Numbered from the stretch's first letter, positions 16,793-25,660 are shown. The stretch is DNA of 64,000 nucleotides from Micromonospora chokoriensis (GCF_000718555.1 NZ_JOAN01000029.1:39275-103274); one strand, 5' to 3'. Notes: a model not told the origin generated them from the letters alone. A program made the numbers and translations.

Positions 16793-17422
16793 CTAGCCTC
16801 CCGGCCGCCGGGGCGCTGGGCGTTCCACCCGCACCGGATCGCCGCGAACGAGCCCGTCGTGGATGCGCCACCGGGCGGTGGTGACGGCACGTTGGGCCGC
16901 CTCGTCGCCGCGCTCGACGCGTTGGCGCAGCAGACGCAGGGCGATCCCGCGGTTGAGACTGAGCTGCCGCTCCTCATCCACCACGACGACGATGCCCGAC
17001 GGGCGGTGCGTCGCGCGTACCGCCGTGCTGGCCTTGTTCCGGTGCTGACCACCCGGACCGCCGGTGCGGCAGGCGACGATGTCGACGTCCGACTCGCGGA
17101 ACGTCGTCGGCTGCGCGTCGCGTTGGGGTGGCTGGGCGGTGACGTACCAGTTCTTTCGGCCGGTGCTCGGCCGGTACGGGCTGGGGGCCTGCCAGCACAG
17201 CGTCCCGGTCCACGAGGCGGCGAACGCGTCGGCGTCGACGCCAGAGATCCGGATGAGCACCGACCGGTAGGTGCCGGAGCGGTCACCGGGCACCGACTGA
17301 ACCTGCTCGATCGTCAGACCTCGGCGGGCGCCCTCGTCGATCAGGCGGCGCAGCAGCTGACTCAGGGCCCAGGCGCACTCCTGCGGCCCACGCCCGGCCG
17401 ACAGCAGCAGAAGCACGCTCAC
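16793..17422 (-). CDS. prfH: Peptide chain release factor-like protein PrfH
   Basis: This 209-residue class I release-factor homologue keeps the peptidyl-hydrolysis loop TGGPGGQHRNK (GGQ at 124-126) but lacks the full codon-recognition region of RF1 and RF2. This is the signature of PrfH. In other bacteria PrfH acts on ribosomes whose 16S rRNA decoding centre has been cut, releasing the peptide so that RtcB2 can religate the RNA. Here its ATG overlaps the stop of the rtcB-like gene by 4 nt, the standard rtcB2-prfH pairing. The arginine-rich tail (ERPAPRRPGG) may contact rRNA. Function is inferred from the family and the pairing. Confidence 0.9.
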   Translation of the reverse strand: MSVLLLLSAGRGPQECAWALSQLLRRLIDEGARRGLTIEQVQSVPGDRSGTYRSVLIRISGVDADAFAASWTGTLCWQAPSPYRPSTGRKNWYVTAQPPQRDAQPTTFRESDVDIVACRTGGPGGQHRNKASTAVRATHRPSGIVVVVDEERQLSLNRGIALRLLRQRVERGDEAAQRAVTTARWRIHDGLVRGDPVRVERPAPRRPGG

Positions 17423-18606
17423 GACCGGCCTCTCCTGCCGCGCTGGTTCCGCCGGTCCGGTCGTGCGGCGGACCCGAGGTCGGGTGTCTTGTAGGTGACC
17501 AGGGGCGTCGTGCTGACCACAGGCGTGGCCAGGTGGTGCTCGAAGAGGTCGGCGATCACCTGCTCGATGCGCTTGTACGCGCCGGGCGCCTCCTCGAAGA
17601 GCAGCTGACGATCACCGCACACCACAAGCGACCCCACCGGGGTACGCCTCAACTCCTCGACCGTGTGCTTGGCCCGGCCCCGCCGCAGGGCGTCGGCGCG
17701 CGACATCTTGCGGCCAGCGCCATGCGCCACGGAATGGTTGGCGTCCGGCCCGGCGTGCGCGGCCACCAGGTAGGACGCCGTTCCCCGGGTGCCGGCGATG
17801 AGGACATCCCGGCCGTCACCCGGTGCCGCGCCCTTGCGGTGCAGGTAGACCCCGTCCCGGACCTCGACCAGGTTGTGGCACTGGTCGACGATCGGCGCGG
17901 CTGGCTCGGCCCCCAACGCGTGCGCGACCCGAGCGGCCAGCACCCGGCGGTTGAGCGACCCCCAGCGCACGGCGTCGTCGTGCATGGCGAGGTAGGCGGC
18001 GGGGTCGGGGGCTGCCCCGGCGCCGTGGACCTCGGTGTGTGCCCGCAGGATCCGCTCGCCCAGACCCCGGGAACCGCTGTGCACGATGAGCACGAGATCG
18101 CCCGCGTCGATCCCGAGCCGGCTCGCGTGACCCACGTCGAAGATGGTGTCGACGCGGGCCAGCTCCACGAAGTGGTTGCCCCGGCCGACGGTTCCGAGGC
18201 CGTCCAGGTGACCGGCCGGGACGTCGCCGTCGACAGCGGCCCAGGCGGGGTCGTCGGCATCCCGTACCGGGTCGAGCGCCTGGTCGAGGTCGGGGAACCG
18301 GGCGGCGAGGCGTTCCGGTACGGCCCGCTTGAGCCGGATCGGAAACACCGCGATGCCGCAGCCGATATCGGAGCCCACCAGGAACGGGTAGAGCACTGTC
18401 GACGCCATGGCTGCGCCGATCGGCGCGCCCTTGCCGGGATGCAGGTCCGGCATCGCGGCGACGTGCCGCATCCCGGGCAGGGCGGCGACCTGCTGGCACT
18501 GCGCGAGCGCGTCGGACTCGATCCAACTCGCGGGGGAGGCGAACACCGTGACGGTGGCCGGGGTGGACGAGGGCAGGGTCTCCCGAGGGAGGTGGTGCTG
18601 GGACAA
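17419..18606 (-). CDS. RtcB-family RNA ligase (RtcB2 type) paired with prfH
   Basis: This 395-residue GTP-dependent RNA ligase joins 2',3'-cyclic-phosphate and 5'-OH RNA ends. Core motifs are present: DLHPGKG (54-60), GSDIGCG (78-84, metal cysteine), GNHF (143-146), HSGSRGLG (from 176), and HGAGRKMSR with the guanylated histidine at 295. It is shorter than tRNA-splicing RtcB, as RtcB2 proteins often are. Initiation appears to be at a TTG (18606) with a weak AAGTGAG site. It overlaps prfH by 4 nt. The pair is expected to repair cleaved ribosomes, for example after ribotoxin attack. Confidence 0.9.
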   Translation of the reverse strand: MSQHHLPRETLPSSTPATVTVFASPASWIESDALAQCQQVAALPGMRHVAAMPDLHPGKGAPIGAAMASTVLYPFLVGSDIGCGIAVFPIRLKRAVPERLAARFPDLDQALDPVRDADDPAWAAVDGDVPAGHLDGLGTVGRGNHFVELARVDTIFDVGHASRLGIDAGDLVLIVHSGSRGLGERILRAHTEVHGAGAAPDPAAYLAMHDDAVRWGSLNRRVLAARVAHALGAEPAAPIVDQCHNLVEVRDGVYLHRKGAAPGDGRDVLIAGTRGTASYLVAAHAGPDANHSVAHGAGRKMSRADALRRGRAKHTVEELRRTPVGSLVVCGDRQLLFEEAPGAYKRIEQVIADLFEHHLATPVVSTTPLVTYKTPDLGSAARPDRRNQRGRRGRS

Positions 18607-18776
18607 GAGGGGCTCACTTCACGCTGAGGACGAGGGACGGACGGCGTCACGACCCCCGGGAGGCGTCACCGGGGGCGCGGAGCTCAGGTGGTGTCCGTCA
18701 GTACGTCATGGACGTCACTCTGGCCGAGCACGTCGCGCGCGACAACCGATTTTCCTTCGCGACGTACGCTGCCGCG

Positions 18777-19307
18777 ATGAGCGCACCGCGTCGCATCCTG
18801 GTCTACGGGGTGTACGGCTCCGGCAAGTCCACCCTTTCGGCGCGGTTGGCCGAGCATCTCGGGCTGCCCTGGTATCCGGTGGACGATCTGCTCTGGCAGC
18901 CGGGCTGGGTCGAGGTGCCGGTCGCGCAGCAGCGCAGTCGGATCGAGGAGATCTGTCGACGGGACCGTTGGATCATCGACGGGGCGTACCACGGCTGGCG
19001 GGACGTCCCGTTGGCCCGCGCCGACCTGGTCGTCGGCCTGGACTATCCACGGTGGTGCTCCTTCGGTCGGTTGCTCCGTCGTACCGTCCGCCGGGTCGCG
19101 ACGGGCGAGGTGATCTGCAACGGCAACCGCGAGTCGCTGAGCAGTGTGCTTTCCCCGGACTCGATCCTGGTGTGGCATGTTGGCGCGTTCGGCCGGGCTC
19201 GGCGGCGGATGCGGGCCTGGCAGGCCGACCCGTCCGGGCCGCCCGTGGTGTTACTGCGTTCCCCGGCGGACCTGGACGTCTGGCTGACCGGGCTGCCCCG
19301 CGGGTAA
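18777..19307 (+). CDS. P-loop NTPase, adenylate-kinase-like
   Basis: This 176-residue protein has a Walker A motif near the N-terminus, [20 protein letters not shown], followed by [12 protein letters not shown] and [12 protein letters not shown]. This pattern is seen in small kinases annotated as topology-modulation or adenylate-kinase-related proteins. The C-terminal third is basic with a lid-like RRRMRAW region. The start at 18777 fits the family and lies 6 nt after TACGCT, a plausible -10 for a leaderless message; an ATG at 18708 would add 23 residues. It is divergent from rtcB2. The phosphate acceptor is unknown. Confidence 0.75.
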   Translation: MSAPRRILVYGVYGSGKSTLSARLAEHLGLPWYPVDDLLWQPGWVEVPVAQQRSRIEEICRRDRWIIDGAYHGWRDVPLARADLVVGLDYPRWCSFGRLLRRTVRRVATGEVICNGNRESLSSVLSPDSILVWHVGAFGRARRRMRAWQADPSGPPVVLLRSPADLDVWLTGLPRG

Positions 19308-19353
19308 GGCCCGGGGCGGCGGATGACTGGCGGACGGTCGAGGGCGTACCCGA

Positions 19354-19426
19354 CGTCGGCCCGCTCCCTCGTGGGGAGCGGGCCGACGACGTCGGATGGC
19401 CCGGCCGGCAGTGCGCCGGCCGGGCC
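19354..19426. terminator. Two tandem hairpins between convergent genes
   Basis: A 15-bp perfect stem (19354-19368 with 19374-19388, loop TCGTG) is followed by a 12-bp perfect stem (19398-19409 with 19415-19426, loop AGTGC). They fill the gap between the kinase-like gene (+) and the true 3' end of the wall-anchored protein gene (-). Both are symmetric enough to act in either direction. Confidence 0.7.
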
Positions 19427-19431
19427 GTCGA

Positions 19432-19769
19432 TCAGGACTCCAGGCGTCGACGCCGCGCGAGGAAGAACGCGACCGCGCCGAGTACGACCATCGCGCTTCC
19501 GACGCCGGTCATCGCCGGAACCACACCGCCACCGGTCACCGGCAGGATGGGGTGCTTGCCGCCCGGTCCACCGGGTCGACCAGATGGTCCAGCGGGTCCA
19601 GATGGTCCAGCGGGTCCAGCGGGTCCAGCGGGTCCGGACGGGCCAGGTGCGCCGGGGCTACCGGGTGCGCCAGGCGCTCCGGGGCTACCGGGTGCTCCGG
19701 GGCTACCGGGTGCTCCGGGGCTACCGGGTGCTCCGGGGCTACCGGGTGCTCCGGGGCTACCGGGTGCGG
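19432..19769 (-). other. Out-of-frame collagen-like stalk and LPVTG wall anchor of the ice-binding-like gene
   Basis: In the frame shifted from the DUF3494 reading, this segment encodes uninterrupted Gly-X-Y triplets (GSPGAP repeats, then [11 protein letters not shown]). They are followed by [12 protein letters not shown], a hydrophobic helix ([14 protein letters not shown]), the tail RRRRLES and a TGA at 19432-19434. LPxTG, helix and arginine tail together form a sortase signal, so this is coding sequence belonging to the upstream domain. The two frames must be joined somewhere between about 19770 and 19540. An indel of 2 extra bases (or 1 missing) at 19761-19770 would restore a perfect Gly-X-Y register. 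Confidence 0.75.
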
Positions 19770-20525
19770 TCCGGGCGGGCCGCTCGGCGCGGCGCAGACC
19801 GGTGCGCTGATGACGTTGGTGTCCAGGGTGACGGCGGCGGTTCGGGCCAGCGCGCGGCCCTGGAGGGTCGCGCCTGTGGCCAGCGTGATCGCTGCCTGGG
19901 CCATGATGGTGCCCACGAAGGTGGTGCCCGTGCCGATCGTCGCCGAGCTACCGATCTTCCAGAACACGTTGCAGGCCGAAGCCCCGTTGGTCAGGATGAC
20001 GCTGCTGTTCGACGCCGTCGTCAGCGAGGAGTCGACCTGGAAGATGAACACCGACGATGGGTCGCCCTGACCGTTGAGCGTCAACGCCCCGGTCAGCTGG
20101 GCGGCGCCGATCCGGTAGACGCCTTCGTTGAGCGTGTTGCCGCCCAACTCCGCCGGGAGGTTGGTGAACGGGGTCCGGCCGGCGGCGTCGTTGAAGGCGA
20201 TGGTCAGGTCGCTCTGCGCTTGCAGAGCGACCGCGTCGCCGAGGTGCACCTCGCCACCGATGGTCGCCGTTCCGAAGCCGGCCGCGGTGTTTCCGGGGAA
20301 TCGCCCGAGACTTTGAGCCAGGAAGCTGGGGCCGGTGTTGGTGGGCTCCGCCCCGGCCAGGACGGAGAAGTCAGCCGCCGTCCCCAGATTGACCGGTGCT
20401 TCCTGCGCGTTGGCGGCGGTCGAGCTGAAGAGCAGCAGACTGGCCGCCACCGTGGCGGCGGCGCCAGCCGCGAGCGCCGGCAGGACCGCCCGCCGCCGGA
20501 GCCGAAACTTGGGTTTAGCTGTCAC
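19536..20525 (-). CDS. DUF3494 ice-binding-like secreted protein, frame broken before its wall anchor
   Basis: As read, this is 329 residues starting at a GTG with GGAGG upstream. A signal peptide (about 1-40, ending TAANAQ) leads into a DUF3494 beta-solenoid: [74 protein letters not shown]. The fold is known from ice-binding and adhesion proteins. After residue about 250 the reading becomes PVAPEH repeats and then DPLDPLDH repeats, ending at STPSCR with no anchor. The expected collagen-like stalk and LPVTG sorting signal follow in another frame down to 19432. This is either a sequencing or assembly indel, a recent mutation, or recoding. Confidence 0.8.
   Translation of the reverse strand: MTAKPKFRLRRRAVLPALAAGAAATVAASLLLFSSTAANAQEAPVNLGTAADFSVLAGAEPTNTGPSFLAQSLGRFPGNTAAGFGTATIGGEVHLGDAVALQAQSDLTIAFNDAAGRTPFTNLPAELGGNTLNEGVYRIGAAQLTGALTLNGQGDPSSVFIFQVDSSLTTASNSSVILTNGASACNVFWKIGSSATIGTGTTFVGTIMAQAAITLATGATLQGRALARTAAVTLDTNVISAPVCAAPSGPPGPHPVAPEHPVAPEHPVAPEHPVAPEHPVAPERLAHPVAPAHLARPDPLDPLDPLDHLDPLDHLVDPVDRAASTPSCR
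19676..19765. repeat. Five perfect 18-bp tandem repeats
   Basis: The unit GCTCCGGGGCTACCGGGT (plus-strand orientation) occurs five times without a mismatch. On the coding strand it encodes GSPGAP in the collagen frame or PVAPEH in the other frame; the third frame contains a TAG. The upstream boundary of the array coincides with the likely frameshift at 19761-19770. Confidence 0.9.
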
Positions 20526-20769
20526 AGAACACCCTCCGTGGGTACTACTCGCAGGAGACGTCTCGCGAGCCGCGTCCTGCGCGATACGGCCTGTATGGCG
20601 CCGATGAGCGCGGTGACTACCACATCACGCCGGGTGTTCATATGTGGCCAAAACGAGACAATAGGCAAAGTTCGTCTATGTGAATTGGACTGAGCTTCGC
20701 GTTCTTGTTTGACGGTTTCGCGGGGACCTGGCAGCGCACGCGGCCGGGGCAGCCGAGCGGCTTTCGGCC

Positions 20770-21423
20770 CTACTGCTGAACCGTCCGGGCCGGTTTGGTC
20801 GCGCGTCCCAGGACGCAGGGCGAGGAGGGGCTGTTGCTGGTGGCCGGGAACCGGAACCGGCGCAGCTCGTCCAGCTGGAAGCCCGCAGATCTGATGGCGG
20901 CGACGGTGTCACGGTTGGTGTGGCAGCCGGCGAACAGCTTCGGCCAGAGCGTGGCGTCGACGAGTCGTTGGGCGCGGCGCAGACCGCTGGCCTCCTCGGC
21001 GGCGACGTGCTCGAAGAAACGCACCTGGCCGCCAGCGTGCAGCACACGGCTGATCTCGGCCAACGCGCTCGCCTGATCGGGCACGGTACACAGCACCAAC
21101 GCGACCACGGCCACGTCGAGCTCGCCGTCCCCGGCGGGCAGCGCTTGGGCCAGACCGTCGACGACAGTGACTGGAACCGGCGCGGTTGACGCGGCCCGCT
21201 CGGCAGCGGCGCGCAGACGCCGCTCCGGTTCGACCGCGAGGACGTGGGTCACCCCCGGCGGATAGTGGGAGAACATTCGCCCGTTGCCCGCACCGATCTC
21301 GATCACCCGGCCGGACAGGCCGGCGACCAGGTCCCGTCGGAACGCGGCCGTGCCGGCACGGTCCATGGCGACGCTGAGCCGCTCGTACACCCGGGCGAAG
21401 ACGGGGTGGGACACGGTGGCCAC
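20770..21423 (-). CDS. Class I SAM-dependent methyltransferase
   Basis: This protein of about 217 residues has motif I VIEIGAGNGRMFSHYPPG, an acidic residue after strand 2 (LAVEPERRLRAAAE), and motif II/III ELDVAVVALVLCTVPDQ with RVLHAGGQVRFFEHV. The family methylates small molecules or lipids; similar proteins are called type 11 methyltransferases. The GTG start at 21423 is preferred because AGGAGG lies 5 nt upstream; an ATG at 21471 would add 16 residues. It is divergent from the NmrA-like gene and upstream of the DUF3494 gene in the same direction, 244 bp away. The substrate is unknown. Confidence 0.82.
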   Translation of the reverse strand: MATVSHPVFARVYERLSVAMDRAGTAAFRRDLVAGLSGRVIEIGAGNGRMFSHYPPGVTHVLAVEPERRLRAAAERAASTAPVPVTVVDGLAQALPAGDGELDVAVVALVLCTVPDQASALAEISRVLHAGGQVRFFEHVAAEEASGLRRAQRLVDATLWPKLFAGCHTNRDTVAAIRSAGFQLDELRRFRFPATSNSPSSPCVLGRATKPARTVQQ

Positions 21424-21542
21424 GTCGACCTCCTGATCTCCGTTGAACTGCTCTGCCCGATTGTCCTGCATCCGCGCACGCTTTCCGTCTTACTGATTGG
21501 CAGCACGATTCAACCGAGTGCAGACAGGACGTGGTTCGGGAT

Positions 21543-22298
21543 ATGAAGATCGTCGTCATCGGAGGCAGCGGCCTCATCGGCTCCAAGCTGGTGAAGAGGC
21601 TCGGCGACCAGGGCCACGAGGCGGTGCCGGCATCGCCGAAGACCGGCGTCAACACGTTGACCGGCGAGGGAGTGGCCGATGCGCTCACCGGCGCGGAGGT
21701 CGTCGTCGACGTGTCGAACTCACCGTCGTTCGAGGACGCCGCCGTGCTGGAATTCTTCGAGACGTCCACCCGGACGCTCCTCGCCGCCGCCTCGGACGCC
21801 GGGGTCCGCCACTACGTGGCGCTCTCCATCGTGGGGTGCGACCGGATCCCGGACAGCGGATACATGCGCGCGAAGGTCGCCCAGGAGAAGCTCATCGTCG
21901 CGTCCGGGGTGCCGTACTCGGTGGTGCACGCCACCCAGTTCTTCGAGTTCCTCCAGGGCATCATCGACGCCGCCACGGACGGCGACACCGTGCACCTCGC
22001 GCCGGTGCTCATCCAGCCGATGGCCGCGGACGACGTGGCAGCCGCGGTGGCTGAGGTCGTGCTCAGCGCGCCGATGAACGCCGTGGTCGAGGTCGCCGGC
22101 CCGGAGCAGTTCCGCCTCGACGAACTGGGCCGATCCCTGCTCGCGGACCAGCAGGACCGTCGTTCGGTGGTGGCCGACCCCGACGCCCGGTACTTCGGCG
22201 CCAAGCTGGGCGAACGCTCGCTCGTCCCCGCCGACGGGGCCCGCATCGCCGGCACCAGCCTGGACGACTGGCGTACGCGGGCGAGTCGGGGAAGGTGA
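21543..22298 (+). CDS. NmrA-like / atypical SDR NAD(P)-binding protein
   Basis: This protein of about 251 residues opens with MKIVVIGGSGLIGSKLVKRL, a Rossmann GGxGxxG motif, followed by VVVDVSNSPSFEDAAVLEFF and HYVALSIVGCDRIPDSGYMRAK. The YMRAK segment sits where atypical SDRs carry a tyrosine and lysine. Members bind NAD(P) and act as reductases or redox sensors. The ATG at 21543 is chosen since the Rossmann strand begins directly; a GTG at 21531 is possible. It is divergent from the methyltransferase. No substrate is suggested by the context. Confidence 0.82.
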   Translation: MKIVVIGGSGLIGSKLVKRLGDQGHEAVPASPKTGVNTLTGEGVADALTGAEVVVDVSNSPSFEDAAVLEFFETSTRTLLAAASDAGVRHYVALSIVGCDRIPDSGYMRAKVAQEKLIVASGVPYSVVHATQFFEFLQGIIDAATDGDTVHLAPVLIQPMAADDVAAAVAEVVLSAPMNAVVEVAGPEQFRLDELGRSLLADQQDRRSVVADPDARYFGAKLGERSLVPADGARIAGTSLDDWRTRASRGR

Positions 22299-22307
22299 GC
22301 CGGCCCG

Positions 22308-24539
22308 TTACCTCGGCGTTGCGGGCGGGTCGGTCCGCCCGTCGAGGCGCTGCACCAACTCCCGTACGACCTCGATGAACGGCTCATCGGACTCGTCCGG
22401 CCAGTGCCCGTGGATGGGTGGAGCGACGCTGTCACCGGGTGGCGTCACCACGTCGCGTGGATCCCGCTGTCGGCGATCCACCCTGGCGACCGGGTCGCCG
22501 GTGGTGGCCGGTGCGGGGGACGGACGCGGGGAGAAGAGCCAGCCGCCGATGGGGTCGGTGTCGCGCCACAGGTTCACCCAGCGCCAACCCACCCGACGGC
22601 CGATCTCGTGCAGTACGGCGTCGTCGACGTAGGCGGGGAAGAGCCGAGCGTAGAGGCGGCGCAGCGGTGACCCGTGGGTGAGCAGGGCGACGCGGTCGCC
22701 GACCTGCGGCGGCAACTGGAGCACCGTGGCGGCGAGCAGGACCGAGCCGTGGCTGTGCCCGGTGAGCAGCACGGCGTCGCCACGCTCGACGAGGTACGTG
22801 ATCCGGCGGGCCAACTCCGGCACGGCCCGCTCGGAGTAGCAGGGCGGCGCGAACGGGTGGGCGGCCCGGGGCCAGAAGGTGCCGAGGTCCCAGAGGACGC
22901 CGATGTGTCGACGGAACGGCACAGTCCGGTACGCGAAGATGCCGGCGACGATCAGCCCGAGGATGACCGCCGCGATCACCCAGCTGCCGAACGCGATGCC
23001 GAACGTGACCGCCTCCGCCGGCAACCTCGCGTTCCGCTCGATGACGTCGCCGGGGAACTGCCCCAGCAGGCCGACGGTGGTGGTGGCCGTGGCGAGTCCG
23101 GCGAGACAGCCGTAGAGCACGGCCAGTGGCACCAGTTTCTCGGCGAAGCGGGCACGGGCAATCGCGTCGCGGACCTGCCGCAGGCGGGGCTCGGCCTCGG
23201 CCGGCGGGTTCGGAAAGTCGCGCGCGACGATCGCCGCCGCGGCCCGACGCCGACCTCGGCGGGAGAGCAGGACGACGAGGCCGGCGACGATCACGGTGAC
23301 CAGCAGCGCGCGGAGGAAGCCGTAGATCGCCCAGGTGTAGGCCCGGGGCGGGCCGGCGGCGATGCCCTCCCCGGTCGGCACGTCGCGGTCCAGGAAGTCC
23401 GCCACGCGGTAGACCAGCTCGGCGGAGTACGCCACCGCCATGCTGATCCCGGTGGCCGCGACCACGAGAGCGCCCAGCCCGAACAGCGGGGTGGCGCCCC
23501 GCTCTCCGCGTCGGTGGCAGAGCAGCACCACGCCGAGGGCGGCCAGCAGCGTCGTCTGGGCGACGAACAGGCCGGCCAGGGTCGTGTCGTAGCCGGGTAG
23601 GCCGTGCCCCTCCGGCCATGGCTGCGAGCTGGTCAGCACGTGCGCCACGACGACCACGGTCAGGATGATGGCCGCCGTCCGGAGCGTGCGGGTCACCCCG
23701 TCGAGCCGCTTGTTGCCGGCGTCCCGGTCGATCAGCGGCGGCGTGCAGAGCAGCACCACGCAGCCCGTCAGGATCACCCCCGTGATCGCGGTCAGCGCGA
23801 TCGTGGCGGCCGAGGCGCTGTTCGCGGCGCGGGCCAGGAGCAGAACGAGGTCAAGCGTCGCGAAGGCGGCAGCGACGTGGATGGCGCGCAACCGGCCCAC
23901 CAGAGGCTCCGCGTCCCACTGACCGACCGTGCCGAGCCGAGACGTGGAGCTGCCCTGATCGGGTGCGCGAAACGCCTCGAACGTCCGCCCCGGGCGGCAG
24001 CTGATCCGCCAGATCAGGCCGGTGGCGGCGGCTGGGACCAGCGCGAGCACCGCCAGCCGCGCACCGACCGGCCGTCCACCCAGCCAGGACAACCAGCTGC
24101 GTCCGGCCAGGCAGTCGGGCGAGGCCAGGCACTTCCAGCCCACGAGGTCCAGGGCGACACCGGCGATGGCGAGTACGTACAGCACGGTGAGCGTGAGCGC
24201 CAGCACCCGGCACAGGGACTTGACCACCGCCTCGGTGCCAGGATTCGCCGGCCGCATCCAGATCGCCACGTTGGCCAGCATGAAGGGGAGCAGGAAGACC
24301 ACCGCCAGGGTGCGGGCCACGGTCCCGGAGGGCAGGTCACCCCAGCGGTACGCCTCCAGCGTCACCCCGCGCACCCCGCCGGTGTCCGAGCACCGGCAGC
24401 GCGGCCGGTAGAACCCTCCACTGCGATCGCCGGCGACCTGCCCGGTCTGTTGCAGGTCCAGCACCTGTGCGGCGCTCGCGCCGGAGACTCCGTGCACCCG
24501 TAGCTCCACGACGTCGCCGGAGTCGTCCGGCCCGCTCAA
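22308..24539 (-). CDS. Polytopic membrane protein with C-terminal serine-hydrolase-like domain
   Basis: This 743-residue protein has about 11 predicted membrane segments between residues 80 and 560, with a charged cytoplasmic loop (RRGRRRAAAAIVARDFPNPP). After the last helix comes a soluble domain with LTGHSHGSVLLAATVLQLP, a GxSxG-type nucleophile elbow, and VALLTHGSPLRRLYARLFPAY. The N-terminus, VVELRVHGVSGASA, resembles the first strand and oxyanion region of the same fold, so the hydrolase may be assembled from both ends around the membrane core. The start is a TTG at 24539. I do not recognise a characterised family; lipase or esterase activity at the membrane is an inference. Confidence 0.7.
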   Translation of the reverse strand: MSGPDDSGDVVELRVHGVSGASAAQVLDLQQTGQVAGDRSGGFYRPRCRCSDTGGVRGVTLEAYRWGDLPSGTVARTLAVVFLLPFMLANVAIWMRPANPGTEAVVKSLCRVLALTLTVLYVLAIAGVALDLVGWKCLASPDCLAGRSWLSWLGGRPVGARLAVLALVPAAATGLIWRISCRPGRTFEAFRAPDQGSSTSRLGTVGQWDAEPLVGRLRAIHVAAAFATLDLVLLLARAANSASAATIALTAITGVILTGCVVLLCTPPLIDRDAGNKRLDGVTRTLRTAAIILTVVVVAHVLTSSQPWPEGHGLPGYDTTLAGLFVAQTTLLAALGVVLLCHRRGERGATPLFGLGALVVAATGISMAVAYSAELVYRVADFLDRDVPTGEGIAAGPPRAYTWAIYGFLRALLVTVIVAGLVVLLSRRGRRRAAAAIVARDFPNPPAEAEPRLRQVRDAIARARFAEKLVPLAVLYGCLAGLATATTTVGLLGQFPGDVIERNARLPAEAVTFGIAFGSWVIAAVILGLIVAGIFAYRTVPFRRHIGVLWDLGTFWPRAAHPFAPPCYSERAVPELARRITYLVERGDAVLLTGHSHGSVLLAATVLQLPPQVGDRVALLTHGSPLRRLYARLFPAYVDDAVLHEIGRRVGWRWVNLWRDTDPIGGWLFSPRPSPAPATTGDPVARVDRRQRDPRDVVTPPGDSVAPPIHGHWPDESDEPFIEVVRELVQRLDGRTDPPATPR

Positions 24540-24691
24540 CCGCGCTGATCCATCCGACGTCCCCCCGAGGCGTCTCGCAGCCCTTGCCCCGCGGCCCAGC
24601 CCCGCCGTCGAATGCCGGGGCCGACGACTGCGATGACGGCAGAGCGCGGTCTACCCGAACCGAACGGCCTCAATCGCGGTGGGCGGGGACG

Positions 24692-25660
24692 CTACCGCCC
24701 CGGCGGGACCCGACCGGCAGTCGCCGTCGGTTCGCGTGCGTCGGACTGGGTGGATCTCGCCAGCTGTGTGCGGTAGGCGCGGGGCGACAGACCGGTGGCG
24801 CGTTTGAAGGCCACGCTGAGGGCGCTCTCCGAGCCGTAGCCGACGGCTTGGGCGATGGTGGCGACGGTGTCGGAACCGCGCCGGATGCGGTCCGCCGCGA
24901 GTTCGATCCGCCACCCGGTCAGATATTCCAGGGGACCCACGCCGACAACCTTCTTGAAGCGGGCCGCCAGTGTCGACCGGGAGACGGCGGCCGCCCGGGC
25001 GACCTCGTCCACCGTCCACGGATGTGCCGGTCGCGCGTGCATCGCGCGGAGCGCGGGGGCGACCACCGGGTCGGCGAGGCCGGCCAGCCAGCCGGAGGTG
25101 AGCCGGGTGTCGCGCGACAGATGCAGCCGCAGGACCCGGATCAGCAGGACGAGCGCCAGGTGCTCGGCGACGAGGTTGGAGCCGAGCCGTGTCTGTCGCA
25201 GCTCGGCGTCGATCTCACCGAGGGCCCACTGGATGGTGTCGGCCTCCGGGGTGTCGGCGGGCACGTGGATGACTGGCGGGAGGCTGTCCAGTAGGAGGCC
25301 GCGCGCCCGTTCGCCCAGGGAGAACGCGCCGCCGATGAGAAACACGTCGTCGCCGTCGCCGACGTGCGCCACGCCATCGGCGGCGGCGAAGATCGGGTAC
25401 GCGGGTTCGACCGGCACATCGGGGTCGCTGAAGAGGGTGTACGCCGCTGGGCGGGTCAGCAGAAAGCAGTCCCCCTCGCCGAGATTGATCGGCTCGGCGT
25501 GGCCCTCGACCCGCAGCGAGCATCGACCGCGCCGGACGGCGTTGAACTTGGCTCCGGCCGGTGGGTCGAAACCGACGGCCCAGCGCCCGCCCCCGACCAG
25601 GCCGGCGGAGACGTGGCTCGTCGCGCCGAGTAAGGCCAGGACGTCCTCCAGCGGATCCAT
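24692..25660 (-). CDS. AraC-family regulator with cupin domain
   Basis: This 322-residue protein has an N-terminal cupin-like ligand domain (FNAVRRGRCSLRVEG, EGDCFLLTRPAAYTL). It is followed by a C-terminal double helix-turn-helix with TVDEVARAAAVSRSTLAARFKK and the AraC signature GYGSESALSVAFKRATGLSPRAYR. The first helix-turn-helix is followed by GVGPLEYLTGWRIELAADRIRRG. The cupin type usually senses a small aldehyde, aromatic or redox ligand. It is divergent from the SDR gene at 25747, which is its likely target, with 8-nt direct repeats between them. Start ATG 25660 has AGAGG upstream. Confidence 0.88.
   Translation of the reverse strand: MDPLEDVLALLGATSHVSAGLVGGGRWAVGFDPPAGAKFNAVRRGRCSLRVEGHAEPINLGEGDCFLLTRPAAYTLFSDPDVPVEPAYPIFAAADGVAHVGDGDDVFLIGGAFSLGERARGLLLDSLPPVIHVPADTPEADTIQWALGEIDAELRQTRLGSNLVAEHLALVLLIRVLRLHLSRDTRLTSGWLAGLADPVVAPALRAMHARPAHPWTVDEVARAAAVSRSTLAARFKKVVGVGPLEYLTGWRIELAADRIRRGSDTVATIAQAVGYGSESALSVAFKRATGLSPRAYRTQLARSTQSDAREPTATAGRVPPGR

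Noticed and set aside
19676..19765. Possible CRISPR array or mobile repeat
   Set aside because: The five 18-bp units are directly adjacent with no spacers and encode a periodic protein segment.
18407..19810. Long plus-strand reading frame of about 467 codons
   Set aside because: It crosses the rtcB2 start, the kinase-like gene in another frame and the repeat region antisense. It has no domain and its composition is that of a shadow of GC-rich genes.
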